From Clostridiaceae bacterium OM02-2AC (lineage in GTDB: Bacteria > Bacillota_I > Bacilli_A > Erysipelotrichales > Erysipelotrichaceae): a stretch of 59,776 nucleotides of DNA. Made by a program: the position numbers and the translations under genes. The stretch's first letter is position 1, and each line of letters opens with the position of its first letter. A model generated the notes under the pieces. That model saw only the letters and a list, made by a program, of their open reading frames with translations. It was not told where the DNA came from and did no database searches. This document shows, piece by piece, positions 41,407 to 50,572 of this stretch. The stretch covers positions 1 to 59,776 of the forward strand of contig QULU01000030.1 in NCBI GenBank assembly GCA_003481775.1, read 5' to 3'.

Positions 41407-41500
41407 ATAAATCACTCCAATCCAGCTTGCAGATCATGAAAAAAATTGGCGATGTAATGATTTTTAGAAACAAAGTGCAGATTCGGGATAAAAAAATACA

Positions 41501-41529
41501 TTGCTTTCATTCATAATTGAAGCTATAAT
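41501..41529 (+). promoter_or_regulatory. Promoter of comN-secDF
   Basis: TTGCTT (41501-41506), 17-nt spacer, perfect TATAAT (41524-41529). It has a good -35 and no TG. Confidence 0.75.
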
Positions 41530-41556
41530 AATGTTTATGATATTAAGGAGGAGCTT

Positions 41557-41847
41557 ATGAGTGGTCAAAGTGAAATCAAAGATAAATACATAAAACTTGC
41601 TATTGCTTTGAAAACAAATCAGTTGAAACGAGAAGAGTTATCTTCCTTGACATATCAGCATGTAGAAAGCTCGTTGAAGGAGCATTGGCGCTTTCGCAAG
41701 CCTGGAAGCATCCATGAGGCGGTAGAGGATATCCAGCAGCTCAGCGCCAGTGATGTGGTGGCCTATTTGTCTACGCAGGCCGTGATTATGGGCTCCCGTA
41801 TGAACCTCAACGACTTTGATGATTTATTTGGAGGAGATAAACAATGA
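41557..41847 (+). CDS. ComN-like post-transcriptional regulator
   Basis: A 96-aa soluble, charged protein that fits the small ComN/YrzD family by length, by position directly before secDF and by the pattern SSLKEHWRFRKPGSIHEAVEDIQQ followed by DVVAYLSTQAVIMGS. In B. subtilis ComN promotes comE expression after transcription and interacts with DivIVA. Since comEA and comEC are present at 12-14.5 kb, a link is possible but not shown. TTAAGGAGGAGCTT precedes the ATG. The last codons overlap the secDF start by 4 nt. Confidence 0.7.
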   Translation: MSGQSEIKDKYIKLAIALKTNQLKREELSSLTYQHVESSLKEHWRFRKPGSIHEAVEDIQQLSASDVVAYLSTQAVIMGSRMNLNDFDDLFGGDKQ

Positions 41848-44135
41848 AGAAATCACGTCTCGTGGTCTTTGTGATAACCGTGTTGACCATACTGACACTG
41901 ATTGTGACCTGCACCCCGTCCGTTCGCAAGAATATGAAGCTGGGGCTGGATTTACAGGGTGGCTTTGAAATCCTGTATGAAGTGAGTCCGCTGGAGGGCA
42001 AGAAGCTTCCTTCCATGACGGCTGTCGCAAAATCAGTAGAAAAACGTGTCGATGTTCTGGGTGTCAATGAACCGGAAATCACAGTGGAAGGCGACAATCG
42101 TATCCGTGTGCAGCTCGCCGGTGTGAAAAATGCCGATCAGGCAAGAAGAGTCATCTCTTCAACCGCCAATCTGACATTCCGCGATGTAAATGACAACCTG
42201 CTGATGGATTCCACCGTTTTGCAGGAAGGCGGAGCCAGTGTGATGTACGACAATTACGGCAAGCCGATCGTCAGCCTGAAGTTGTCTGATCAGAAGAAGT
42301 TTTATGAAGTAACACAGAAGGTTTCCCAGATGGGAAGCGGCAACAATCTGATGGTTGCCTGGCTGGATTTTGATCCGGATACCGATTCCTATGCCAAGGA
42401 AAAGGAACAGAAAAATCCAAAATTCATTTCTGCTGCAACGGTGAGTGAGGGAATCAATTCCACCAGTGCGCAAATTAGCGGAAGCTTCACCAAGGAGGAG
42501 GCAACCGAGCTGAAGGATCTGATCAATTCCGGTTCGCTGCCTGTAAAAATGAGTGAGAAATACAGCAATGCGGTGACTGCCGATTACGGTATCAACGCCT
42601 TCAGTGAAACCATGCTGGCAGGCGGCATCGGTATCGCGCTGATCATGCTGTTTATGATTCTGTACTATCGTCTGCCGGGTCTGATTTCCGCAGTCACGCT
42701 GGCAACCTATGTCTTTATCGTGTTCCTCATCTATAATGCCATGGGCGCGGTCTTTACCCTGTCGGGTATTGCGGCTCTCGTGCTTGGTGTCGGTATGGCT
42801 GCCGATTCCAATATTCTGACATTTGAGCGAATCAAGGACGCGCTGTATTCCGGACGAAGTGTAAAAACCGCCTTTTATGAGGGAAGCTCCAAGTCCTTTA
42901 TTACGATTTTCGATGCGCAGGTCACAACCTTTATCTGTGCGCTGATTCTGTATATGATGGGTACAGGAAGTGTGAAGGGCTTTGCGACCATGCTGATCGT
43001 CTCTACGATTTCCACCATCATCCTGATTGTCTTCGTTACAAAATTCCTGCTTTCTCTTCTGGTTGGCAGCGGATGGCTGAATGACAAGCTGAGCTGGTTC
43101 GGTGTGAAGAAGGCTCATGTACCGGATGTAAGCAAGGGGCAGGAGCGCTTCTATTTCGGCTTCTTCAAGAATTTCGATTTTGTTAAAAATGCAAAATTCT
43201 TTATCATCGCTTCTGTGACGGTGCTTGTCATCGGTGTGGGATGTATGACATTCCAGGGTATGAAGGGCAATGGCATTCTGAACTGGGGTATTGATTTTAC
43301 CAGCGGAACCAAGCTGACGGTACAAAGTGATACGGCGATTTCCAAGGATAAGCTGAATGATCAGCTGAAGCGTCTGGGAATCAATGCAAGCAGTATTAAA
43401 ATCAACGGGGAAAAGGATAATGTGGCAAATGTCTTTGTGAAGGATGCCATTGATGAACAAAAGATGGATACCGTGAAGGCAGGACTGAAAAAAACCTATC
43501 AGCACGATGTCAATGACAACGTGGTAACCCCGGTGATCGGGCAGGAGCTGGTGCGCAGTGCAATTCTGATTTCCATTCTGGCATGGATCGGTGTTCTGAT
43601 TTATATTTCCATCCGCTTTAAGTGGGATTATGCGATCAGCGGTATTGTCGGACTGATTCATGATGTCTTCTTCGTGCTTGCGGCCTGTGCGATTTTCCGT
43701 CTGGAGGTCAATACGGAAATCATCGCCGTGCTGCTGACGGTGATCGGATATTCCATTAACAACTCGATCGTTGTCTTTGACCGTATCCGTGATGAGATGA
43801 AGGGACGCAAGCTTGCGACAACGTCGAAAGAGGAATATCGTGAAATCGTAAATGAAGCGCTGCAGAGAACGGCAACAAGATCCATTCTCTCTACGCTGAC
43901 AACGATTCTGCCGGTTGTCTGTCTGCTGTTCTTTGGAAGCAGTGCGATTCGTATCTTCTGTCTGGCTCTGTTCATCGGTATCGCCTGTGGTGCGGGAAGC
44001 TCTCTGTTTGTCGCAGCCCAGCTGTGGTATCAGATTCGTATCCATCAGGATCCGAAAAAGCATGTAAAAAAGAAGCATAAGAAGAAAAAGGATGAGCTGG
44101 AGGAAATGATCATTCCAGGCATGAACGACTATTAA
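41844..44135 (+). CDS. secDF: Protein translocase subunit SecDF (fused)
   Basis: SecDF uses the proton gradient to pull secreted proteins through SecYEG. The 763-aa protein fuses SecD (helix 1, P1 domain with LGLDLQGGFEILYEV, then five helices with VLGVGMAADSNILTFERIKD) to SecF (GIDFTSGTKLTV, helices with GYSINNSIVVFDRIRDEM). Both halves end in RND-type helix bundles; the C-terminus is lysine rich. Fused SecDF is the Bacillota norm. It is cotranscribed with the ComN-like gene (ATGA overlap). Confidence 0.96.
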   Translation: MKKSRLVVFVITVLTILTLIVTCTPSVRKNMKLGLDLQGGFEILYEVSPLEGKKLPSMTAVAKSVEKRVDVLGVNEPEITVEGDNRIRVQLAGVKNADQARRVISSTANLTFRDVNDNLLMDSTVLQEGGASVMYDNYGKPIVSLKLSDQKKFYEVTQKVSQMGSGNNLMVAWLDFDPDTDSYAKEKEQKNPKFISAATVSEGINSTSAQISGSFTKEEATELKDLINSGSLPVKMSEKYSNAVTADYGINAFSETMLAGGIGIALIMLFMILYYRLPGLISAVTLATYVFIVFLIYNAMGAVFTLSGIAALVLGVGMAADSNILTFERIKDALYSGRSVKTAFYEGSSKSFITIFDAQVTTFICALILYMMGTGSVKGFATMLIVSTISTIILIVFVTKFLLSLLVGSGWLNDKLSWFGVKKAHVPDVSKGQERFYFGFFKNFDFVKNAKFFIIASVTVLVIGVGCMTFQGMKGNGILNWGIDFTSGTKLTVQSDTAISKDKLNDQLKRLGINASSIKINGEKDNVANVFVKDAIDEQKMDTVKAGLKKTYQHDVNDNVVTPVIGQELVRSAILISILAWIGVLIYISIRFKWDYAISGIVGLIHDVFFVLAACAIFRLEVNTEIIAVLLTVIGYSINNSIVVFDRIRDEMKGRKLATTSKEEYREIVNEALQRTATRSILSTLTTILPVVCLLFFGSSAIRIFCLALFIGIACGAGSSLFVAAQLWYQIRIHQDPKKHVKKKHKKKKDELEEMIIPGMNDY

Positions 44136-44142
44136 AACAAGG

Positions 44143-44171
44143 GAGATATCTGACTCACAGATATCTCTTTT
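44143..44171 (+). terminator. Terminator of comN-secDF
   Basis: Perfect 10-bp stem GAGATATCTG (44143-44152) and CAGATATCTC (44158-44167), loop ACTCA, then TTTT. The stem is strong, but the T run is short. Confidence 0.65.
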
Positions 44172-44200
44172 GCATTCTTGAGGCAAAAGGAGGAAAAGTG

Positions 44201-44209
44201 TGGTATGAT
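44201..44209 (+). promoter_or_regulatory. Extended -10 promoter of recJ
   Basis: TGGTATGAT, 18 nt before the recJ start; TTGAGG lies upstream at a 20-nt spacing. Confidence 0.45.
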
Positions 44210-44226
44210 ATTTCACGGTGATAAAC

Positions 44227-45834
44227 ATGCAAATACATAAATTACAGAGCGAACGCTCGAAACAGATACAGGAAACGCATCATGTGAGTGCCTTGTGCGC
44301 TAAGGTGCTGGCATCCAGAGGTCTAAAGGATGAACAGATAGCGGAGCTATTGCAGAAGCCGCAGCTGGCAGATCCGTTTACCGCAAACGGAATGCAGGAG
44401 GTCGCAAAGCGTATCTATCAGGCGAAGCAGAACAAGGAGCGCGTCATGGTATGCGGAGATTATGATGCGGATGGGATTTGCTCCACGGCGATTCTCGTGG
44501 ATGCGTTGCGCCGCTATGGCATACAGGCCGGATTTTATATACCGAACCGCTTTGCAGAGGGCTATGGTCTGCAGAAGCATACAGTAGAACTGGCACATGA
44601 AAAGGGGTACAGCCTGCTGATCACCGTTGATAACGGTGTCAAGGCGCTGGATGCACTCGCGGAGGCAAGAAACAGAGGGGTGGATGTGATCGTTACGGAT
44701 CATCATGCCATGGATGAGGAATTTCCCTGTCTGTATCTGCTGCATCCGTTTCTGATGGGAGAGCGCTTTGAAACATTGTCCGGAGCCGGCGTTGCGCTGG
44801 AGATTTCCCGTGCACTGCTGGGAGAGGTAAAGGAGCATGTGGTGCTGGCCTGTGTTGCCGCCATTGCCGATGTGATGCCGCTTCGTCAGGAAACAAGGGC
44901 AATCGTGCAGCTTGGACTGCAATACCTTCGTCAGGGTATCTGTCCGCCGATTCAGCTGCTGGCCAATGACCGGTATCCGAAATGGGATGAAACGCTGATT
45001 GCTTTTCAGATCGTACCAAAGCTGAATACGACGGGACGGCTTGCGGATATCGCGAATGCCAACAATACCGTGCGGTATCTGCTGAGTACGAGTCTGGAGC
45101 AGCTGCAGCATATGGCAAAGCAGATACGGGAGCTGAATGATCGTCGGAAAACGATGAGCGATGACATGGTCAAGGTGGCACGCACGCTGGTGCGGCCGGA
45201 ATATCGGTTTCAGCTGCTGTTTCATGAGTCCTTTCATGAAGGTATGGCCGGGCTTGTGGCGGGGAAGCTCAGTGAGGAGCTGCAGCTTCCGGTCATGGTC
45301 GCTGCTCAGCGTGAGCAGATGTTCAAGGGCAGTATCCGCTCACTCGACCTGCTGGATCTGACAACCTTTTTTGATGCCTGCCGACCTTCGCTTTCGGCCT
45401 ATGGTGGACACAAGGCGGCTGCCGGTATCGGGTTTCCTTACGAGAATAAGCAAATCGTGCAGGACTATGTCAATACCCGTATGGAGGGAATTCATTTTCA
45501 ACAGGAAAAGAGCTACAGCGTGATTCCCATCCATGTTCAGGAGGCTACACTGGCAGAGGTGGAGAGCCTGTCTGTGCTGGGACCGTTTGGCTGCGGCTTT
45601 GAAGAACCGCTGTTTTATCTGGAGGAAGCAAGCGTGCAGGGGTGTCGTTTGCTGGGCAACCGGGAGCATGCGAAATGGACACTGAGTGACAGCCTTGAAG
45701 CGATGTATTTTCGCTGTGGCAACGCATATGAACGCCTGCATGAGAAAAACAATGTAAATTTCATTGGAAATCTACGAATAAATTCCTTTATGGGCAGAAA
45801 AAAAGTGAATATTTTTGTAACAGAAGCGTATTAG
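44227..45834 (+). CDS. recJ: Single-stranded-DNA-specific exonuclease RecJ
   Basis: RecJ degrades single-stranded DNA 5'-3' in recombination and repair. The 535-aa protein shows the DHH motifs CGDYDADGICST, ITVDNGVKA, VTDHHAMDEE and VACVAAIADVMPL, then the DHHA1 region AYGGHKAAAGIGF and a C-terminal OB-like domain (FGCGFEEPLFYL). It is about 250 residues shorter than B. subtilis RecJ (786 aa), lacking that protein's extra C-terminal domain and closer to E. coli in size. GGTGAT before ATG 44227 decides the start. Its place between secDF and apt is conserved. Confidence 0.94.
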   Translation: MQIHKLQSERSKQIQETHHVSALCAKVLASRGLKDEQIAELLQKPQLADPFTANGMQEVAKRIYQAKQNKERVMVCGDYDADGICSTAILVDALRRYGIQAGFYIPNRFAEGYGLQKHTVELAHEKGYSLLITVDNGVKALDALAEARNRGVDVIVTDHHAMDEEFPCLYLLHPFLMGERFETLSGAGVALEISRALLGEVKEHVVLACVAAIADVMPLRQETRAIVQLGLQYLRQGICPPIQLLANDRYPKWDETLIAFQIVPKLNTTGRLADIANANNTVRYLLSTSLEQLQHMAKQIRELNDRRKTMSDDMVKVARTLVRPEYRFQLLFHESFHEGMAGLVAGKLSEELQLPVMVAAQREQMFKGSIRSLDLLDLTTFFDACRPSLSAYGGHKAAAGIGFPYENKQIVQDYVNTRMEGIHFQQEKSYSVIPIHVQEATLAEVESLSVLGPFGCGFEEPLFYLEEASVQGCRLLGNREHAKWTLSDSLEAMYFRCGNAYERLHEKNNVNFIGNLRINSFMGRKKVNIFVTEAY

Positions 45835-45857
45835 TTAATGCTTTTTCAGAAAGAATT

Positions 45858-45866
45858 TGATATAAT
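45858..45866 (+). promoter_or_regulatory. Extended -10 promoter of apt
   Basis: TGATATAAT, a perfect extended -10 about 30 nt before the apt start codon. Confidence 0.6.
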
Positions 45867-45895
45867 ACATGCATAAGTGCTAGGAGGCTACACAC

Positions 45896-46411
45896 ATGAA
45901 TTTTAAAGATTATATTGCCAGTATTCCTGATTTTCCTCAGGAGGGGGTTTTGTTTCGCGATATTACGCCGCTGATGGCGGATGGGAAGGCGTTTCAGGAG
46001 GCCTGTGATAAGGTCATTGACTTTGCCAGATCCGTTCAGGCGGAGGTCATCGTCGGTCCGGAATCCCGCGGCTTTATCTTCGGCTGTCCGGTTGCCTATG
46101 AGCTGGGAATCGGATTTGTACCGGTACGCAAGCCGGGGAAGCTGCCGAGAGAAACCGTAAGCGTATCCTATGATCTGGAATACGGAAGCAATGAGCTGCA
46201 CGTTCACAGGGACGGCATCAAAAAAGGGCAGCGGGTGCTGATCGTGGATGATCTTCTGGCTACCGGCGGTACCGTGGATGCGACCATACAAATTGTACAG
46301 GAGCTGGGCGGAGAGGTTGCCGGCTGTGCATTTCTGATTGAGCTTGCGGGCTTAAAGGGCCGGGAGCATCTGAAGGATTTTAATGTATTTTCCTTAATGT
46401 CTTACGAATAA
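45896..46411 (+). CDS. apt: Adenine phosphoribosyltransferase
   Basis: Apt converts adenine and PRPP to AMP in purine salvage. The 171-aa protein has the type I PRTase fold: [20 protein letters not shown] at the start, [29 protein letters not shown] and the PRPP-binding loop [17 protein letters not shown]. Length is standard. CTAGGAGGCTACACAC gives the ribosome binding site. It lies between recJ and rel as in Bacillus, with its own promoter and terminator. Confidence 0.97.
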   Translation: MNFKDYIASIPDFPQEGVLFRDITPLMADGKAFQEACDKVIDFARSVQAEVIVGPESRGFIFGCPVAYELGIGFVPVRKPGKLPRETVSVSYDLEYGSNELHVHRDGIKKGQRVLIVDDLLATGGTVDATIQIVQELGGEVAGCAFLIELAGLKGREHLKDFNVFSLMSYE

Positions 46412-46418
46412 TAAAAAC

Positions 46419-46439
46419 AAAGGGGAGCTTCCCCTTTTC
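46419..46439 (+). terminator. Terminator of apt
   Basis: AAAGGGG (46419-46425) and CCCCTTT (46431-46437), loop AGCTT, then TTCTT. It lies right before rel, so some read-through may occur. Confidence 0.6.
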
Positions 46440-46457
46440 TTGAATGCGGGTGATACT

Positions 46458-48659
46458 ATGGTAAGTAAGAATGTCGTGACCTTTGATGAAATGATGGTTG
46501 AGGTCAGAAAATATATCAAAAAAGAAGAAAATATCGATCTGATCACGAGAGCATATCTGTGTGCAGAGAAGAATCATACGGGACAGTACCGCAAAAGCGG
46601 AGAGCCGTATATTATTCATGCGATACAGGTGGGCTATATACTGACCATGCTTCGTACTGGACCAAAGACGATTGCGGCAGGCTTTCTGCATGATGTTGTG
46701 GAGGACTGCGATGTTACCATTCAGGAAATGAGTGACATGTTCGGTGAGGAAGTCGCCTCTCTGGTTGAATCTGTCACAAAAATCGGTGCGCTGAAATTCA
46801 AGGATGAAAAGGAATATCTCGCCAGCAATCATCGTAAGATATTTATTGCTATGGCAAAGGATGTTAGAGTCATACTGATCAAGCTGGCAGACCGCCTGCA
46901 TAATATGCGGACACTGCAATATATGCGTCCGGAAAAGCAGAAGAAAATAGCCTCTGAAACACTGGAGGTCTATGCCCCGATTGCACACCGTCTTGGTATC
47001 AGTGATATCAAGAACGAGCTGGAGGATCTGTGCTTTCAGTATTTGAACAAGGAAAAGTATTATGAGATTGCAAAGCTTGTAGAAAAGCGCAAGACAGAGC
47101 GTGATGAGCAGGTACAGCGCATGATTGCCGATATTAGCTCTTTGCTGGATGCTCATCATATCGGCTATCGCATTTTTGGAAGAAGCAAGCATTTGTACAG
47201 CATCTATAAAAAAATGATGACGAAAAACAAGCGGTTTGAGGAAATTCTCGATCTGCTGGCAATCCGTATTATCACGGATTCCGATACGGCCTGCTATGAA
47301 ACACTGGGCTATATCCATGCGAAGTACCGTCCGATTCCGGGACGCTTCAAGGATTATATCGCTATGCCGAAGGTGAATATGTACCAGTCCTTGCATACAA
47401 CGATCGTTGCGGAGGATGGCAACATTTTTGAGGTGCAGATTCGTACCGAAGCGATGGATGCCGTTGCCGAACAGGGTATCGCGGCGCACTGGCGCTATAA
47501 GGAAAACATCAATGGCGGACGCGAGGTGCATCAGAAGGAAATCGAGGAACAGCTGCACTGGTTCAAGGATTTCAGTGTCATGAGCGATGAGGTCAATGAT
47601 GATGCCATGGAATACATGAATCTGCTGCAAAAGGATATTTTTGAAGCAAATGTGTATGTCATGACACCGAAGGGAAAGGTGATTGCGCTGCCCAATGGCT
47701 CCACTCCGATCGATTTTGCCTATCGTGTGCATACCGAGGTCGGACATCATACCGTAGGTGCGACGATCAACGGTGTTCTCATGCCATTGAATACAAAGCT
47801 GAAAACGGGAGATGTTGTCAACATCCGTACCTCCAAGCAGTCGCCGGGACCAAGTGAAGACTGGATCAAGGTCGTAAAATCGGCACATGCCAGAAACAAG
47901 ATCCGCTCCTTTTTCCAGAAGCAGGAAAGCGAACGCCGCAGCATGGATATCAAAAAGGGTGAGGAGCTGCTCGTCGAGGAACTGAAACGGCGGAATCTGG
48001 ATGCGGATACGTATACCGAACAGAAAAAGCTGGAAAGCATTGCCGGCTCCCTAAGCTTCAATTCCTATCAGGATCTGATGTATGCAATCGGTGTGAAGCA
48101 GGTATCGCTGCCATCGGTCATCGACCGTCTGGTGAAGCATAAGACCAGTGTTCCGCTGGATAATGAAGAGCTGGCAAAGATGTTTAACCGTCAGGAGCGC
48201 AAGAAGAAGCCGTCCGCAACCGGTATCCGTATTGCCGGCATCGAGTCGATGAAAATCAGTCTTGCGGCATGCTGTGCTCCGGTTCCGGGGGATGAAATTA
48301 TCGGTTATATTACCAAGGGGGCAGGTGTTAAGGTGCATCGTGCCGACTGTCCGAATATTATAAATGAAAAACAGCGGCTGATTCCGGTGGAGTGGGATGA
48401 GAATATCGAGCAGAAGACCTATGAGGTTAAGCTGATTGTCAAATCCACGGATCGCAATTTCCTGCTGAGTGATATTGTAACGGTCGTGTCCCAATGCAAG
48501 GCCGGTCTGCAGCACGTGGATTCCACAGTGGAGGAGGACCGGATATCCGCAACGACGAAAATGACGGTGGTTGTAGAAAATTCTGAGCATCTGCGCAGCT
48601 TGATGGCGAATCTGCAAAAGGTGAACAGTGTGAAATCCGTCGAACGAGTGATACAGTAA
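46458..48659 (+). CDS. rel: Bifunctional (p)ppGpp synthetase/hydrolase Rel
   Basis: Rel makes and degrades (p)ppGpp in the stringent response. The 733-aa protein has the HD hydrolase domain with intact HD (78-79) and ED (82-83), a synthetase domain (YRPIPGRFKDYIAMPK, MYQSLHTTI, EVQIRT), the TGS domain (VYVMTPKGKVIALPNGSTPI), a zinc-finger-like CC (AACCAPVPGDEI) and the C-terminal ACT domain. Both catalytic halves look active. GGGTGATACT before ATG 46458 rejects the earlier TTG at 46440. It follows apt as in B. subtilis. Confidence 0.97.
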   Translation: MVSKNVVTFDEMMVEVRKYIKKEENIDLITRAYLCAEKNHTGQYRKSGEPYIIHAIQVGYILTMLRTGPKTIAAGFLHDVVEDCDVTIQEMSDMFGEEVASLVESVTKIGALKFKDEKEYLASNHRKIFIAMAKDVRVILIKLADRLHNMRTLQYMRPEKQKKIASETLEVYAPIAHRLGISDIKNELEDLCFQYLNKEKYYEIAKLVEKRKTERDEQVQRMIADISSLLDAHHIGYRIFGRSKHLYSIYKKMMTKNKRFEEILDLLAIRIITDSDTACYETLGYIHAKYRPIPGRFKDYIAMPKVNMYQSLHTTIVAEDGNIFEVQIRTEAMDAVAEQGIAAHWRYKENINGGREVHQKEIEEQLHWFKDFSVMSDEVNDDAMEYMNLLQKDIFEANVYVMTPKGKVIALPNGSTPIDFAYRVHTEVGHHTVGATINGVLMPLNTKLKTGDVVNIRTSKQSPGPSEDWIKVVKSAHARNKIRSFFQKQESERRSMDIKKGEELLVEELKRRNLDADTYTEQKKLESIAGSLSFNSYQDLMYAIGVKQVSLPSVIDRLVKHKTSVPLDNEELAKMFNRQERKKKPSATGIRIAGIESMKISLAACCAPVPGDEIIGYITKGAGVKVHRADCPNIINEKQRLIPVEWDENIEQKTYEVKLIVKSTDRNFLLSDIVTVVSQCKAGLQHVDSTVEEDRISATTKMTVVVENSEHLRSLMANLQKVNSVKSVERVIQ

Positions 48660-48681
48660 GACCTTCCTGGAAGGTCTTTTT
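48658..48681 (+). terminator. Terminator of rel
   Basis: AAGACCTTC (48658-48666) and GAAGGTCTT (48670-48678), loop CTG, then TTT. The stem begins in the stop codon. Confidence 0.8.
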
Positions 48682-48699
48682 GAAAGGAAGGAGGAGGCT

Positions 48700-49200
48700 A
48701 TGCTGCACATACGACAGGCAAGAGAAGCAGACAAGCCGGCGATTGAGGCGATGTATGAGAGAAGGGTGCGTTATAACGATGCACACGGCATCCATCAATG
48801 GAAGCTGGATGAGGTGAACTGGGCAGCGTTTTCAAGGCTGTATACGATTGCGGAGTATTATGTAGGAACCGTAAATGAGAAGGTGGTTTGCGGTTTGTTC
48901 ATCGTGGATGAGGATGCTTTGTACTGGCCGGACATGGAAAAGGGGACATCGCTGTATCTGCATAAAATCTGTGTGGACCCGGCGTATAGTGGAAACGGAT
49001 ATGCGGATGCCATGATTCAATATTTCATAGAAAAGGGACGCAGGGAAGGCTATCCCGACGTGCGTCTGGATGTGCGGGAGCACAAGGACAAGCTTCGAGG
49101 GATGTATGAGCGAAACGGATTTCAGCTGTATAAAACAGGGCGGTTTCATCCGGATTACACAACGGCACTGTATATTTATCCATTTGAAAAAGCAGCATAA
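48700..49200 (+). CDS. GNAT family N-acetyltransferase
   Basis: A 166-aa GNAT protein. HIRQAREADKPAIEAMYERR starts the fold, TSLYLHKICVDPAYSGNGYA is motif A with the acetyl-CoA-binding GNGYA, and LDVREHKDKLRGMYERNGFQ is the C-terminal motif B. The acceptor is unknown. It lies 40 nt after rel behind a terminator, with GAAGGAGGAGGCT as ribosome binding site, and ends in its own terminator. It is not obviously related to the other GNAT gene at 28.5 kb. Confidence 0.87.
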   Translation: MLHIRQAREADKPAIEAMYERRVRYNDAHGIHQWKLDEVNWAAFSRLYTIAEYYVGTVNEKVVCGLFIVDEDALYWPDMEKGTSLYLHKICVDPAYSGNGYADAMIQYFIEKGRREGYPDVRLDVREHKDKLRGMYERNGFQLYKTGRFHPDYTTALYIYPFEKAA

Positions 49201-49268
49201 TACTCATTGGCATCAAGATACATCGGATAGCTTTTGTTAAGGGATACAGTAAAGAAGCACCTCTAGAT

Positions 49269-49295
49269 GGAACGTACATAAGGGCGTTCCTTTTT
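49269..49295 (+). terminator. Terminator of the GNAT gene
   Basis: GGAACG (49269-49274) and CGTTCC (49285-49290), 10-nt loop, then TTTTT. Confidence 0.7.
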
Positions 49296-49414
49296 CTCTA
49301 TCCAACCACACTGTTTTTATGGGAATGCAGGTTATTGCTGTCATCCTGCAGGCGGTCGTGTCGTAAAAGTAGCAGAAATGGAAACATCAGGTGCTGGTTT
49401 CATATAAAAAACAA

Positions 49415-49423
49415 TGCTATGAT
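49415..49423 (+). promoter_or_regulatory. Extended -10 promoter of the DUF5680 regulator
   Basis: TGCTATGAT, 19 nt before the start codon; no -35 was recognised. Confidence 0.45.
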
Positions 49424-49442
49424 TGTGCAGGGAGTTGATGAA

Positions 49443-50105
49443 ATGTATAATGATAAAATTTTGTATTACAGAAAAAAGAATATGCTTACACAGGAAGAGC
49501 TGGCTGAAAAGCTGTGTGTTTCCAGACAGACAATCACCAAATGGGAGAAAGGAATAATTTCGCCCGGATTGGAATATCTCATTGATTTATCCCGTATTTT
49601 TGGTATCACGATAGATCGCCTTATCAAGGAAGATGATTGCTTTGCGGAAGAGGGTCAAAAGGTTGATACAAATCACCTCATTCACTTTCTTGTCAAAGCC
49701 AAAAAATCAACGTATGCGGCAAAATCAAACAAAATCGAAGCTGCGGAAATCGACGCCCATGAATATGCTTACCACGAGGATACATATCAATATTATGATA
49801 CGTTCTATGGAAGCTTATGTTTTTCAGGACAAGAGAAGGTGTATGAAAGCAATCATATATGCTGGATCATGAATTATTGTGGCAAGGTTCTGAACGATCA
49901 TTTTAACGGAGATTTTTTAAAGGAGGCTTTACTGCAGGTTGATGAACAAAGGCCCTTTCGTGGCCCTGAAATTTATGCAAGAGGTGATTACACATATCTT
50001 TCCAGAATGAGCGGTGACAGCAATGACTTTCAGGGAACGGAAGAAATCTATGATTGCTCACGCAAAATATATGAAGGGCTATACCATGGCGGAAGGATAA
50101 AATAA
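49443..50105 (+). CDS. XRE regulator with C-terminal DUF5680 domain
   Basis: A 220-aa protein. Residues 1-62 form a clear XRE helix-turn-helix (ILYYRKKNMLTQEELAEKL, CVSRQTITKWEKGIISPGLE). Residues 75-220 resemble the DUF5680 domain (FLVKAKKSTYA, YDTFYGSLCFSGQEKVY, ICWIMNYCG, RPFRGPEIYARGDYTY), whose role is unknown and which often sits alone or fused to HTH domains. It is 5 nt from the next gene, so the pair forms an operon. AGGGAG 8 nt upstream sets ATG 49443. A regulator sensing a small molecule is plausible. Confidence 0.82.
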   Translation: MYNDKILYYRKKNMLTQEELAEKLCVSRQTITKWEKGIISPGLEYLIDLSRIFGITIDRLIKEDDCFAEEGQKVDTNHLIHFLVKAKKSTYAAKSNKIEAAEIDAHEYAYHEDTYQYYDTFYGSLCFSGQEKVYESNHICWIMNYCGKVLNDHFNGDFLKEALLQVDEQRPFRGPEIYARGDYTYLSRMSGDSNDFQGTEEIYDCSRKIYEGLYHGGRIK

Positions 50106-50110
50106 AAAAA

Positions 50111-50572
50111 ATGAAAAATACCTATGAAGAAAAATTAAATGAACTATTTGAACGAATCGGGGATCATGCTGAAAGCGTCTTGGCGACAAGCCGATCTAAT
50201 CGGGTATCCGCAAGAATGATGAGTGTTCTTATAAAGGATCATATTTTTTATGTTCAAACGGATAAGACATTTCGTAAATATCAGGATATTAGAGAAAATC
50301 CGCAGGTTGCTTTATGTATCGGTTCCATCCAAATCGAAGGGATATGCGAAGACATTGGACACCCTTTGGATAATGAGGAATTCTGTTCGCGCTTTAAACA
50401 TCACTATTCATCTTCATATGAAGCGTATTCCCATTTAGAAGAGGAAAGACTATTGCGCATGAAGCCGACATTTATTCAAAGGTGGAAGTATGTGAATGGG
50501 CAGCCGATCATCGAGCAGTATCATATCAAGGAAAGGGAATATCTTGAACAGGCATATAGATGTGCGGGTTGA
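50111..50572 (+). CDS. Pyridoxamine 5'-phosphate oxidase family protein
   Basis: A 153-aa protein of the split-barrel flavin-binding superfamily (PNPOx-like). Visible features: VLATSRSNRVSARMMSVLIKD (first strands), IFYVQTDKTFRKYQDIRENP (family flavin/phosphate region), ALCIGSIQIEGICEDIG and a C-terminal RWKYVNGQPIIEQY. It probably binds FMN or F420/heme and acts as a small reductase; true PdxH activity is unlikely given the divergence. It is cotranscribed with the DUF5680 regulator, which may control it. Confidence 0.82.
   Translation: MKNTYEEKLNELFERIGDHAESVLATSRSNRVSARMMSVLIKDHIFYVQTDKTFRKYQDIRENPQVALCIGSIQIEGICEDIGHPLDNEEFCSRFKHHYSSSYEAYSHLEEERLLRMKPTFIQRWKYVNGQPIIEQYHIKEREYLEQAYRCAG

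Noticed and set aside
42159..44228. A 689-codon minus-strand frame opposite secDF
   Set aside because: Long antisense frames like this arise from codon bias; the product has no recognisable domain, and SecDF on the plus strand is certain.
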